A stretch of 64,000 nt of DNA from Phaeotremella fagi (Eukaryota > Basidiomycota > Tremellomycetes > Tremellales > Phaeotremellaceae), in the NCBI GenBank assembly GCA_001599715.1, contig BCHU01000016.1, positions 229,436-293,435 of the forward strand, read 5' to 3'. The position numbers were made by a program, and so were the translations under genes. This document shows positions 22,930 through 32,599 of the stretch, one piece after another. The notes beneath the pieces are model-generated. The model did not search any database. It was not told the origin of the DNA and saw only the letters and a program-made list of their open reading frames with translations. Numbering within the stretch: position 1 is the stretch's first letter; the number at the start of each line of letters is the position of its first letter.

Positions 22930-23565
22930 CTACCACTGACTTGGCCCTTCAAACTTTACAAACTCCCCGGTACTCTCATCATAGAGCAGAGCATGTTGAC
23001 CTGTAACTCCATAGGTTACAAAGAAACCCTTTGAGATTAAAGGATCATACTTTGACACCCCCGTCAGCTCAGACTCTCCCCGCTTCCATTCCTCATACTT
23101 TTCTTGTGCTACCCTCTTTGCAGTTATGAGTTGCTGTTCTTCTCCCTCTAAATATGCTATTTTGAATTTGAATTTTTGATAACCTGAAGAAAACTGACTG
23201 AGATTTTTATGAGTTAAAGCTGTCCATCGACTTAGCATTTGATCTGTTGGAGCTACAACCTTATATTGTTGTTCATACTCTGAGGCCAATGCAAGAACCT
23301 CACCCGAAGCAATTGACCCTGATTTTTCAATGATGTGTTTAACCAATGATTTATCTTCAGTGGTTATACCGTTTTTATGCATCTCATAGGTGATACCGAA
23401 ATACGCCCCTCTAATTGCTGTACCACTTTTGGAATCACCAGAAAGAACCACAGATCTATACGGGAACGTGAGAAGGACCATGGTATCTGGGTCGGACGAG
23501 ATGTTGAGTTTTTTTGCTTGGGCCGTGCCAAGTAGCTCTGAAGAAGTTCTGTTCAGAGATGACAT
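22930..23565 (-). CDS. hypothetical protein, family 2 member c (211 aa)
   Basis: Single exon; start at 23565 (MSSLNRTSSELLGTAQAKKL). An ATG-led extension to 23664 exists but the homology with members a and b starts after MSS. Family features: VLLTFPYRSVVLSGDS near the N-terminus, a helical middle (MLSRWTALTHKNLSQF), YEEWKRGESELTGVSKYD, and the C-terminal block FFVTYGVTGQHALLYDESTG ending FEGPSQW with TAA/TGA-side stop at 22930. The last 45 residues are the best conserved part of the family (F-[FS]-VTYG-x-x-G-x-x-x-L-x-Y-[DN]). No targeting signal. Function unknown. Confidence 0.62.
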   Translation of the reverse strand: MSSLNRTSSELLGTAQAKKLNISSDPDTMVLLTFPYRSVVLSGDSKSGTAIRGAYFGITYEMHKNGITTEDKSLVKHIIEKSGSIASGEVLALASEYEQQYKVVAPTDQMLSRWTALTHKNLSQFSSGYQKFKFKIAYLEGEEQQLITAKRVAQEKYEEWKRGESELTGVSKYDPLISKGFFVTYGVTGQHALLYDESTGEFVKFEGPSQW

Positions 23566-24062
23566 TTTACAGTAGGCGAAAATGTGATTTGAGGTCGATA
23601 TGGGGTGGATGTTGAGTGGAGTGGAGAGAAAAATGCAAGAGACTGATGCACCCTTATACCTCACAACTCACAGGTTTGGAAGGCTAAAAAGTTGCTGAAA
23701 GGTTCGATCATTTGTGCATGGCTCCTTTCTGATTCTCAGATGACGTTTGTAACTCAGCCTATCCTTCAAGGACTGCAAGACTGAGACCTCAAAAGAGTTT
23801 ATGGTCTCTGCTTTGGAATGGCATGTCGACTATGTATCTCCAGGGCTGTGCTGTAGTAGGATGTTATGTACGATTACTGTGGTTCAAACACCTTTCTTTT
23901 AAAACGGCACTTTGGAAAGCACTATTTTCTATCTTTATATGCCACATGCCTCTGCACAGAGAATTTCGGGGTAGTTGAACAGTGAACAATTGTTCATGCA
24001 ATAATCTAACAGATCTACTATGATGAGTTGTGTAAAAATATGACAAACAAAACCGCGATCCT
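23566..24062. other. intergenic
   Basis: Promoter of family 2 member c and 3' flank of the carrier gene. No gene seen. Confidence 0.45.
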
Positions 24063-25388
24063 CTATTTCAACTCCTCCTTCCTCGCAGCTATCCGTCTGA
24101 AACCCCATACCAAATTCTCATAAACCACGAATGTGGTACAAGTCCCCGGTAGAATTCGTAGCGCATTCGTTCCGAGACCTTTATAGAATGCTAATAAACC
24201 TTCTCGAGCGTAGATCCTGGATATCGTTTGGGGGATCGTTAATCTTGGACTGGAAGGGAGTGGTGCTGGTGCGTTCTGTAGAGTGGGAATTAGTTAGACA
24301 ATTGCTTTGTAAGACTAGGGTGGGACTAATTTACCTGTATTCGCGCCCTTACAACTTGATACGGATATGTTAGGGCTATAGCTACGAGTTTCGAGGATCC
24401 TGACGCAAGGATGTATTCTGTGTTGGACTACGGTTGACGGTCAGTAAATATAGCATTCGGAATTGAGGTTACTCACCAACTTTTCATCCTCAACCTTCCA
24501 CCCTCTACCTTGCTTTTCAAACAATTTTTTCTTGATATCCGTCCGTCGTCTCTTGATCTCCTCGTACGTAGCAAATTGAATCGAACCATTGGATACTCCA
24601 ACTAAAGCTAAAAGTGAGCCTTTGTATAATCCTCGAAGCCCTTCTATTCTGTAAATTGATGTGAGTCCGTCTAAATTTGGTGTTAGTATAAATACAAATT
24701 TGTTTTGAGGTTTGGCGCTCACCCCACAGCCCCCTATACGCATTCGGATCTGTTCGAGGTGTTGCGAAGACTCTCGTTTTCACCACCCAAATCGGATTCG
24801 TCAACATCGCCGTAAGAGCACCTAGATTTGTCAGCGAGGGACGAGGACCGCATTTCTGTATCTTCACTCACTAGCTTCAGCAGCTGCTAAGAGATGCTGA
24901 CCACCTGAAGTTCTATAATTGGGATCTCCACCCTGCATCTGCTTCTTTATCATATTATAACTAAAATCCAATTTCAATTCACGTTGAGAAAATTGATCCT
25001 AGGCAATATTCAACTCACAACAAAAAATATAAACCCCAACTTCCAGCACCACCAACTAAATTAGGTATTAAACCTCGATACAATCCCTTCCAACCGTCTA
25101 CTTTTACAGCATCCTCCAAAGCCCCGTAAACTGCTCTTCCAAATCCAGGTTTTTTGTTTGTTAAACTGGATGATGAAGAGGTGGAACTGGAGGCTATGGG
25201 TTGGGAATCCGCTAATTGAAATCGGACCTTCACTAGGTCCAGTGGATGCATCACTAGAGTTGCTACTGTACCCGCACCGAATCCTGCTATCGCATGATCC
25301 TACTGGATGTCAGTGGAAAATGGATGGAAAGACGATCAAGACTTACTATAGAGGGATCACCGAAGAGACTCGGTGCTGAGGTCGCCAT
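24063..25388 (-). CDS. FLX1: mitochondrial FAD/folate carrier (FLX1-like)
   Basis: Solute carrier family 25 member of the inner mitochondrial membrane. Three carrier repeats are visible, each with its P-x-[DE/other]-x-x-[KR] signature: VMHPLDLVKVRFQLAD, LTNPIWVVKTRVFAT and LTYPYQVVRARIQ. PIWVVKTR and PYQVVRAR are typical of the FAD/folate/pyridine-nucleotide carrier branch rather than ADP/ATP carriers. Other family blocks are GLYRGLIPNLVGGAGSWGLY, LYKGSLLALVGVSNGSIQF and FYKGLGTNALRILPGTC. A serine-rich loop (IASSSTSSSSSLTNKK) expands the first matrix loop. Start at 25388 (MATSAPSLFGDPSI), stop TAG at 24063, five or six short introns. FAD against folate as substrate cannot be decided here. 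A partial relic of its last exon lies at 22704. Confidence 0.85.
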
Positions 25389-25772
25389 GGTGTTTTAAGC
25401 ACAATTCAACGGTACGTCTAGTGAAATCGAGGTGAGGGTTAGATGGAGAGACGTCGATCTAGATGTCTTGTTCAAATGTAGATTCTTGTTGTACAAAAAA
25501 TGATTGTTTATCTGAATGAAATCACACGAGTTGAAAATAATCAAAATTGTTGACCTTATTTAAACGAAAGTACGGAGGCCCGCGTTGAAGTAACCACTCA
25601 ATCGTTATAGGTGGAATATCAGCTACAGAGCGTATGCATAGACTTATAAAGGTGGATAAGGGGTGTACACAGAGGAGTGGGTCAAGATCAGGGAGTAAAG
25701 TATGGTGTACAAGTCAAAGAAGTTGTAGAAAAGGTTAGGTATGTCGGAAGGATGACAGAATCTCAATCCCTC
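25389..25772. other. intergenic
   Basis: 5' flank of the carrier gene and 3' flank of the next minus-strand gene; nothing further seen. Confidence 0.45.
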
Positions 25773-26454
25773 TCAGCAATTCTCTTTCGTCCAATTTACC
25801 AAAGCCTTCAATTCGTCCCATTGTCTCTCTCTTAATTTCTCACTACCCCCAGATTTAGCAGAACTCTCACATTCATCGACGAATTTCTTGGCTGAGTTGA
25901 TGGAGGGGATCAGGGGATGGGAACGGATGTGAGAATACCAGCTGAAGTTTAACGTTTTTAGACTCTATCTCGAAGTTTAAGGTGGTGATTGGACTCACTA
26001 CTTTGAATTCCAGTAGTCACCTAAGGATAGAATGTAGTTAGCAGATTAGACAAGAACAGAGGAGATATCAAATCACCCACCCTCTCGTCTGTGCAGTGTC
26101 GCATGAAGTAGGTCTGCGGTTGAATCCTATATCCCATTAGATCAACTCTATGTCCATTCCAAACCCAACTCACTCCTTCATTATCCTGTGCGATTAAATG
26201 TGCATGATGAATATCGTCGTTTGCCAGATGTAAAGCTATAGTCAAATAAGATAGGGGTCAGCGATATGACATATCCAGGTGCTCTGCAATCCAAATGAAC
26301 CCGATTACTCACCAGCGATCGTAAACTTATGCACAGGCAATGACGCTATTCTACTTGTCAAACTGGAATCATATACTTTTTTCCCAGGTTCAAGAGGTGG
26401 TAAGTCCCTTTTAAAGAGGGTTGAAATGATTTCCTCAGTTGAATTCGTTGACAT
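25773..26454 (-). CDS. conserved HRREGD/NSKYW-family protein
   Basis: The start at 26454 gives MSTNSTEEIISTLFKRDLPP; an upstream in-frame ATG at 26574 would add 40 residues. The reading is IASLPVHKFTIA + ALHLANDDIHHAHLIAQDNE + GDSTADLLHATLHRREGD + YWNSKWYSHIRSHPL, then a helical tail to ENC and TGA at 25773. The HxxxHRREGDxxNSKYW-like core, following a two-helix unit ALxLAxDDxxxAHxIxQ, is a small protein family I have seen in fungi and plants without a named function. The intron between DNEG and DSTAD (GTGAGT...GATATAG) is required: the unspliced frame is open but destroys the motif. Soluble, cytosolic. Confidence 0.72.
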
Positions 26455-26893
26455 TTTACGTTTGGATGTGGATGTGGATGTCAATGTGAATGAAGGCGGG
26501 TGTTGCGAATATGGGTTGATTTTGCCGAATTGGAGGAGTTTGATGATAGACTTGGGCTTGGGGGTGGGGTGCATATGACGATCTGACTTATAGTAGCTTA
26601 GAGTTTATCTTGTAAGATCAGAGTGATGAGAATAGATGCTAGATGTACATCTCATAAACTGTAAAGGTCAACACGCTGCAGTCATCGTGCTCTGCGTTAG
26701 TCACCCGTATGTCATCCACTGGATCGGGTTGGGTTTTATTCATTCTCTTATCCTGCATATTTTCTTTCAAAGAATACATCGATAACAACATCCAATCATC
26801 AGTAGACGTAAGGTCTTGGGCACAAGCATATTTCGTGCTGTATAGCAGCTTCACTACTCGCATCGTTGACCCTCCCGACACCACCCCCTCCAA
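26455..26893. other. intergenic
   Basis: 5' flank of the HRREGD-family gene and 3' flank of the first GFA-type gene. An 84-codon open frame (26639-26893, minus) abuts the GFA stop but has no homologous counterpart after the second GFA gene; not called. Confidence 0.45.
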
Positions 26894-27464
26894 TCACTGC
26901 GCTCTGTTATCATCAAAGATAGCAGCACCAGAAATAGGTGGTAAGACACTCCATTTGAACCGAGCATTGGCTTCAGCTTTGAAAGGGATGTTTGCGAAAT
27001 CTGGGAAGTTACCAGTTTCTGGGTGTTTTGTCAACAACCTGTAATGGAATTGGATGTGTTGACTACGAACACACTTACGAACTGCAATATCCTCTGGACT
27101 CAATGTCGATGTGAAATGGTGGGTTGATGATCCACATGTAGGACAGTGATATCTAGTTACTATGGAGTAGATCAGCTTAGCTAACGCTGGGGTTGATGAC
27201 ACCCACCTTCATCCCCGTTGATTCCATGGTACGAATATCCTTTCGTTTCTCCCTCCATGATGAATTGACTTCTTTTCGTGAGGATGACAGTACCGTACGG
27301 ACTACCAGTCCATTTTTGACAACTGGTACCTAAGAACAGAACTTTTAGTGACTGCAATACTTTGAAAACAATTGCAGCGACTCACAATGACAGGCGAATT
27401 GGTGAGTGAAGGTTTCTTGGAGTGTCATCTTGACCTTCCCACAGAGACATGATCCTTGGTGCAT
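26894..27464 (-). CDS. GFA/CENP-V-type zinc-binding protein, copy 1
   Basis: Glutathione-dependent formaldehyde-activating (GFA) fold: a small mostly beta protein with two zinc sites made of cysteines. Visible ligands are CLCGKVKM at the N-terminus, ACHCTSCQKW (completed across an intron with GTGAGT...TTAG) and YHCPTCGSSTHHFT. Then come PEDIAVR and the C-terminal ANARFKWSVLPPISGAA. Length about 135 residues fits the family. Start MHQGS at 27464, stop TGA at 26894. Some members act on S-hydroxymethylglutathione, but most fungal copies have unknown substrates. It is tandem with copy 2 (28028-28573), with which it shares protein, exon plan and promoter element. Four short introns. Confidence 0.85.
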
Positions 27465-28027
27465 TGTGAAATAATTATCAAGTGGTTTTGGAGTCCTTGC
27501 GATCTTGTCTTCGCTCTGAAAGAAAGTCTCTCTTTATACCCATTAGACATTAGACAGATATCCACCAGATCTTTGTCGGTCGGACATTGACAGGAAGGTG
27601 TTATATCCTTACAGGAGTATATCCGGTGCAAACGTCTGGTAACGCCGTCGAACGTTATGACCTGCAATGCATAACCGTTTGGAGGAGTCTCAGTAGAAGA
27701 AGAGCCTGGTGATTAGAGGCTAGCATTGACTGATGATGCTGTTGTGGGAGTTATTCAACAGGGATTTGGTGAGATGACTAAAGCCATTCGAGTTGATGGA
27801 ATTGAAAGGTGCAGGATAAACCATCAGATACTTGACAGAATGTCGTGTAGCTACTGTAGTATCACACATGACATTTCATCGTTTTCATTACTCGTACAGA
27901 GATCAGGTATTCAACTGCAACAGTGGATTAGGTTACATTGTTGTCAACCACCTCCCGTCAACTCAAATATCCCGTCCATCATTTGATACCACACGAAATC
28001 AAATCATGCTCAGCACGCAACTACCAA
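27465..28027. other. intergenic between the two GFA copies
   Basis: Holds the promoter of copy 1 (conserved element at 27598-27626) and the 3' flank of copy 2. No further gene seen. Confidence 0.5.
27598..27626 (-). promoter_or_regulatory. conserved upstream element of GFA copy 1
   Basis: A 29-bp stretch nearly identical to 28681-28709. On the minus strand it has two GGATATA boxes 16 bp apart (centre to centre), flanked by CC and AC. It lies about 134 bp upstream of the start codon of copy 1. Confidence 0.6.
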
Positions 28028-28573
28028 TCACTGAGATCTATTACCCTCAAATTCAGCAGCACCAGGTATAGACGGTAATACACTCCATCTGAATCGAGCG
28101 TTGGCTTCAGCTTTAATTGGAATATCAGCGAAATCGGGGAAATTGGCTGTTTCTTTTCATCCAGTTAATACTCCTCTTTTCTGGGGACACTTACGAACGA
28201 CTATGTTCTCTGGATCGGTGTTGGACGTGTAATGATGTGTAGATGATCCACAGGTCGTACAATGGAATCGGCACACTAATGATATGTTAATGATAAGTGC
28301 TACCACGAACAAAACTTTCACCCACCCTCATCACCATTGATTCCATGATACTCGTACCCCTTCGTCTCTCCTTCGATGATGAACTCCTTTCTTTTCGCAA
28401 TGACAGCTGTTCCAAATGGTGATCCAGTCCATTTCTGACAACTAGTGCCTGCAGTATATATTAGTAAGATATAGGTATACAAACTTGGACGTACAATGAC
28501 AAGCTATTTGGCCGGTGAAGGTTTCTTGAAGTGTCATTTTGACTTGACCGCAGAGACATTGTCCTTGATGCAT
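28028..28573 (-). CDS. GFA/CENP-V-type zinc-binding protein, copy 2
   Basis: Second tandem copy. Start at 28573 (MHQGQCLCGQVKMTLQETFT); cysteine ligands in CLCGQV, ACHC-TSCQKW (across an intron) and FHCTTCGSSTHHYT, then PENIVVR. The C-terminus reads ANARFRWSVLPSIPGAAEFE ending GNRSQ with TGA at 28028. Exon limits mirror copy 1. Coding identity with copy 1 is high at the ligand blocks and lower in the loop before the C-terminus. The family suggests a zinc-dependent carbon-sulfur lyase activity on glutathione adducts, but the active substrate is unknown. Both copies could serve different aldehyde or thiol adducts. Confidence 0.85.
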
Positions 28574-28978
28574 GGTGGTAGGGTGTGATATATTTCTGGT
28601 TGTCAAAATACAGTGTCCAAGAAATCAATCTGCCTTTATACCATTAATCAGCATCCACAGATCATTTGGACACCTTGATCGTGTTATATCCTTATAAGAG
28701 TATATCCGGCGGTGTCAACTGCAGTATGCAGGTGGATCATTGAGATGTTATAGGCTTGATCCACTGGTGTTGTCCAGAGTTTCACTATGGTAGGGTTGAG
28801 AGACATTATTTTGACACAGCATGGAGGAGTTTATTCGATGATCTATGTTGATGTTTACGATTAATTGTCAGCTTTAAACTTAATTGATCTGTTCTTGCAC
28901 CTTAATTTCAACATCCATCTCCAATCTATAACTCAATTAGATTCAATTCCCATTCTGCCTCTGCAACATATCTGATCA
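28574..28978. other. divergent promoter region GFA copy 2 / VPS71-like gene
   Basis: Contains the GFA element at 28681-28709. Pyrimidine-rich near 28900-28970, before the plus-strand start. Confidence 0.5.
28681..28709 (-). promoter_or_regulatory. conserved upstream element of GFA copy 2
   Basis: Matches 27598-27626 at 26 of 29 positions, including both GGATATA boxes with the same 16-bp spacing; about 108 bp upstream of the copy 2 start. Confidence 0.6.
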
Positions 28979-29598
28979 ATGCCTCGACGACAGCGTAAGC
29001 ATCCTCTATCATACCAAAAATTTCAGAACTGATGAGATACACCTACAGCCCCACGTCAACCTCAACCCCAACAAACCACAAGCAATCCAACTCAAACCCA
29101 AATCCAAAACTCACGTCAGACAGATGCATTAACTGAATTCAGGAATAGGAGGATAACTAGGCGATTGGACGATCTGGAGGTGTGTTTTTGATCTCTTTGT
29201 GATTGGTGATACTGACGTTGGACTCAGCGCACGAATCCAACTGATATTCCTTCTACATCATTCATGCCCCCGACCACCAATTCTAGTCTACCATCCAAGA
29301 AGAAACAAACAGCCAACGTCAGGAAGATATTAGCTACCAAGAAAAGTCTGAAGGATTGGTTAGATGAACTGGTATGTCCCTACTCCTAACCGTCGTACTA
29401 AAAATCAACCAGCCGTCGTCACCTAAACCACCTTATTTGACTGCTGTCGCTCCACCTCCTTCCACCCCTCCACGACAGATCTGTTCATCCTGCGGTTATG
29501 TTGGCCATTATCGTTGTCCCCGATGTGGAGAGTTCAGTTGTGATCTAGTCTGTGTAGGGGTTCATGAACGTGATGGTGGATGTGGTGTTGGTGGGTGA
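28979..29598 (+). CDS. VPS71: HIT-type zinc-finger protein (VPS71/ZNHIT1-like)
   Basis: The start at 28979 gives MPRRQ, then exons with RQTDALTEFRNRRITRRLDDLE, a basic-rich exon (KKKQTANVRKILATKKSLK), and the C-terminal HIT finger. The finger reads CSSCGYVGHYRCPRCGEFSC...C...H, that is CxxC...CxxC...C...C with a final His. In yeast and human the protein with an N-terminal RxxxxRLDDLE-type helix and C-terminal HIT finger is the VPS71/ZNHIT1 subunit of the SWR1 chromatin remodeller, which deposits H2A.Z. The length (~155 aa) fits. Gene ends TGA at 29598. Assignment to VPS71 rather than another HIT-finger protein is probable, not certain. Confidence 0.78.
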
Positions 29599-29729
29599 GG
29601 GTGTGGGTCGGGGTCAGGTGAGAAGAGTAGGGGAATATCAAGTAGTGGGTCATTTACATATATTCATATCCAGCATTATTCTATATACATATCATTGTCC
29701 TTTTCGTCAAATCGTCAACATCAAAGTGA

Positions 29730-31062
29730 TCATTTCGTAAAGAATCCCTTGGCTTCGAGCTCTTTCTCAACAGTTTTACTAGCTCCTTTAACTTGATAAT
29801 CGGTGATCATTCTCCAAATTGGAACTCCAATCTATGCTGTGTTAGATGGACTAGATTTGGAGAAGGATCGACTTACTCCACCGATAAACCAGTAGATCGT
29901 ATCCATCAAAACGTTGTTGCTCGGGGCACTACCTCTTGATTGCAGTCTGATAAGATCGGTGATCAAATCGTTGGTGATTTGATAACGACCTTTTGCAATA
30001 CCTAGGAAGAGATTAGCACATATGTCAAAAACTCAAACTCCAACCCACCATTCAACAAAATCGTCGAACATGCCTCAGCAGAGATAGGCGTATCTCCCTC
30101 CTCAATCTTCTTCGTAACAGCATGTTTAGTGATCTGCTCAGCATCGTATCCAGGTGATAAAATCCCAGCGGGCATATAAAGATGAATAGAGATTCCATGT
30201 AAGAGCATCTCAGACCGCAGAGCATCAGCCAAACCTGACAAATCAGCTCAATCTCGACGTGTGAACTCACCCCTCAACGCGTATTTTCCTGGTGAATAGG
30301 TTGAATAACCTGCAAACGACACATAGCCCAGGAAAGAGGAGACGAAGATGATTTTACCATGTTTTCGTTGACTGACCATAAGTTTCGCAGCGGCCTGGGT
30401 TGTCAGGGTAAACTCTTCAATAGACGACATACATGAGCAGTCCAAGCTGAGACCCAATATACTCCATCCAATCCCTATATAAACATAAGCGAGAACTAGA
30501 CTGGTACTTTTAACGCACACTTTGAACATCTTCTGAAGTTGCTTCGACGAATAGTTGAGGTTTCGAAAATCCGGCAGAGAGAAAGATGTAATCTGGCACT
30601 TGACCTCCAAATGTATCTGCTGCTTTTTGGAGGGCTTCTGAGGACGCTGTAGATGAAGTTAGATCGGCTGAGATTGATAGAATAGTTTGAGAGGGTGATG
30701 CAAGTGTCTGTAGGGGTTTGATCAGATACTGGAGCGGTCGATCCAATGCCTTGATGGGTACTTACCTCCAGCAACGCTTTCGTCTCATCAAGTTTCCTCT
30801 GATCCCTGGCTACTATAACAACATTCGCTCCTCTCTTAACTAGATCAATTGCCAAAGCCTTTCCTAATCCAGAAGATCCTCCCGTAATATAGCATATCTA
30901 TGAACGTTAATCAATCATGATTGATTACGAACGCACCCTTCCTTTCAATTCGAAATCTGACTTTTTGAACAACGGCATGATGAGGATTGTTATTATTAAC
31001 ACAACGATCGATGTTATTGTTATTTGAGTGGATATATTGTCTACAGAGAGTATCTGATGCAT
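29730..31062 (-). CDS. TSC10: 3-ketodihydrosphingosine reductase
   Basis: Endoplasmic-reticulum NADPH-dependent reductase of sphingolipid synthesis: 3-ketosphinganine to sphinganine. It is a short-chain dehydrogenase with the cofactor motif ITGGSSGLGKALA just after an N-terminal membrane helix (ITITSIVVLIITILIMPLF). It continues ANVVIVARDQRKLDETKALL, DYIFLSAGFSKP (NAG-type motif), VSSFLGYVSFAGYSTYSPGKYALRG with catalytic S...YxxxK, and LYMPAGILSPGYDAE. The C-terminus has GVPIWRMITDYQVKGASK and FFTK before TGA at 29730. I chose MHQILSV (31062) as start; an in-frame ATG at 31227 would add 55 basic residues before the membrane helix. Confidence 0.88.
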
Positions 31063-32599
31063 ACTCCTTGGAGATTTGAGGATTGAAGATTGTGAAAATG
31101 AGTTGCTGAGTTGAAATCTAATTTCACGTTTACCGCTTGACCGAAAAGTTCGTGGCTGTGGCTGATGGAAGTAATAGTGGGTGAATGTCATTAATTGCTC
31201 CTTTTTCTCTACAGCTTGTTCAGACATATTGCACAGTACAAGTGGAATAGTGAAGCTGCCTTTGTATTAGATCGAATGTAAGCCTCATATGACGAAGTGA
31301 ATTTCGTTTGTGAATATCAAAACTTGACAAAGATAGGGTTATAGATGGTTTTCACGTTCTCCACACACACCTGTTGTCTGTTCCCATTAATCATAAGGCA
31401 CGTAAAACTGTAAACCTAGTCATCATGTTTCATTTACTTTCATCTGACATAGTGGGCTAGAGGCCCGTCAGTCTACAATTTTGACACGCTTTGAACGCGT
31501 CGACCTTTCCTGTGCAGTATAGCCTCGAGAATGGTTCTTCCATCGGCATACACCTCCAAAAATTGGTACTTCAACACTGATGCTTTCGTTACAGAGCAGT
31601 ATTCAAGGTCTCAAGGATTTGTTTCCTCACTAAAGTCTCGATATGTTATATGTTGGCGTAACATTTTTTTTTTTTCCTTAAGAGGAATTTCGATGGGCCC
31701 GATGGCAATGTAGATCCTTGTAAGGGACGAAATTCTTGGATCTGTCGTCGAGGCGAGTCCTCAAAGTGTAATACGTTCAATGCTGTCAATGGAGACATGG
31801 ACACTCTGTGAACACTTCTATGAACCTGTCCAAAATACATTGCTACTGGCAAATAGCAGCTTGCTTCTGATTCTGCAGACACTGTAAACTGCGTGGAACT
31901 TCCACAATCACTTGGTCTGATTATCTTTCTAATCTTCATTCCATTTTACCTAACATGCCCAACCTCCACCTTTTCCAATTTTCCGATCGAGTCAGACGAG
32001 GAGTATAATTAAACCGTTGATCATCTAGAATTCCACGTTTCTTAAAGTTCCGGTCCTTCGTGCCTCCAAGGAAACAAGAAAACTCTCCGGTGATTGTTAG
32101 GACCGAATCTTTAGCAGATCCAGCAATGAGATGATGTTCTCCCTTATGCGGAGATAGCTATTATTCGGTAATTTAAGGATACTTGGTACTATTTATTGGT
32201 ATTGTTGCTATTTTCTACAGAACGATTGGTATTTTATCAGCAGACTCAACGAATATTCGGTCCGACACCGAATCAAACCGTTCAGCTGATTCTTTTGAAT
32301 GTAAGAGCATAAAATGATTCTCCCAGCTGGAGTGCTTTCAGACCCCAGGTGAGCTCCGCAGATTAGACCTTGACCGAATGAGGCGCCGAATGTGGCTCCC
32401 GAATGTGGTCGTAATTTCTCCCAGTAAGGCCAGTAAGGGATCTAGGGGTCCCGAATGTTTTTTACAGTTCACCCAAAAATCGAGGCATGGTGGAGAGATA
32501 TAAATAATTGAATTTATTCTCATTCGTTTTTTAAGTCACTTGCTTTTTTATTCGTTCTCGTTAATCTTTTTCACTTTTATTCACTGATCATCATTTATC
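31063..32599. other. long divergent intergenic region with regulatory cluster
   Basis: 1.5 kb between the TSC10 start and the sugar-transporter start. It holds a T-run at 31668-31678, the CCGAAT cluster (32103-32456) and a TATA-like ATATAAATAA about 100 bp before 32600. Short open frames at 31531-31939 on both strands have no family support. Confidence 0.5.
32103..32456. promoter_or_regulatory. cluster of eight CCGAAT/ATTCGG sites upstream of transporter
   Basis: CCGAAT at 32103, 32268, 32374, 32386, 32399 and 32451, and ATTCGG at 32163 and 32255 (first bases). Three of them extend to CCGAATGT. Spacings of 12, 13 and 52 bp in the proximal set are close to multiples of 13. All lie 145-500 bp upstream of the start codon at 32600. 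Confidence 0.6.

Noticed and set aside
26639..26893. 84-codon minus-strand frame just after the first GFA gene
   Set aside because: No counterpart next to the second GFA copy and no recognisable motif.
31531..31939. Opposed short open frames near an 11-T run
   Set aside because: No family match; likely noise within a long promoter region.
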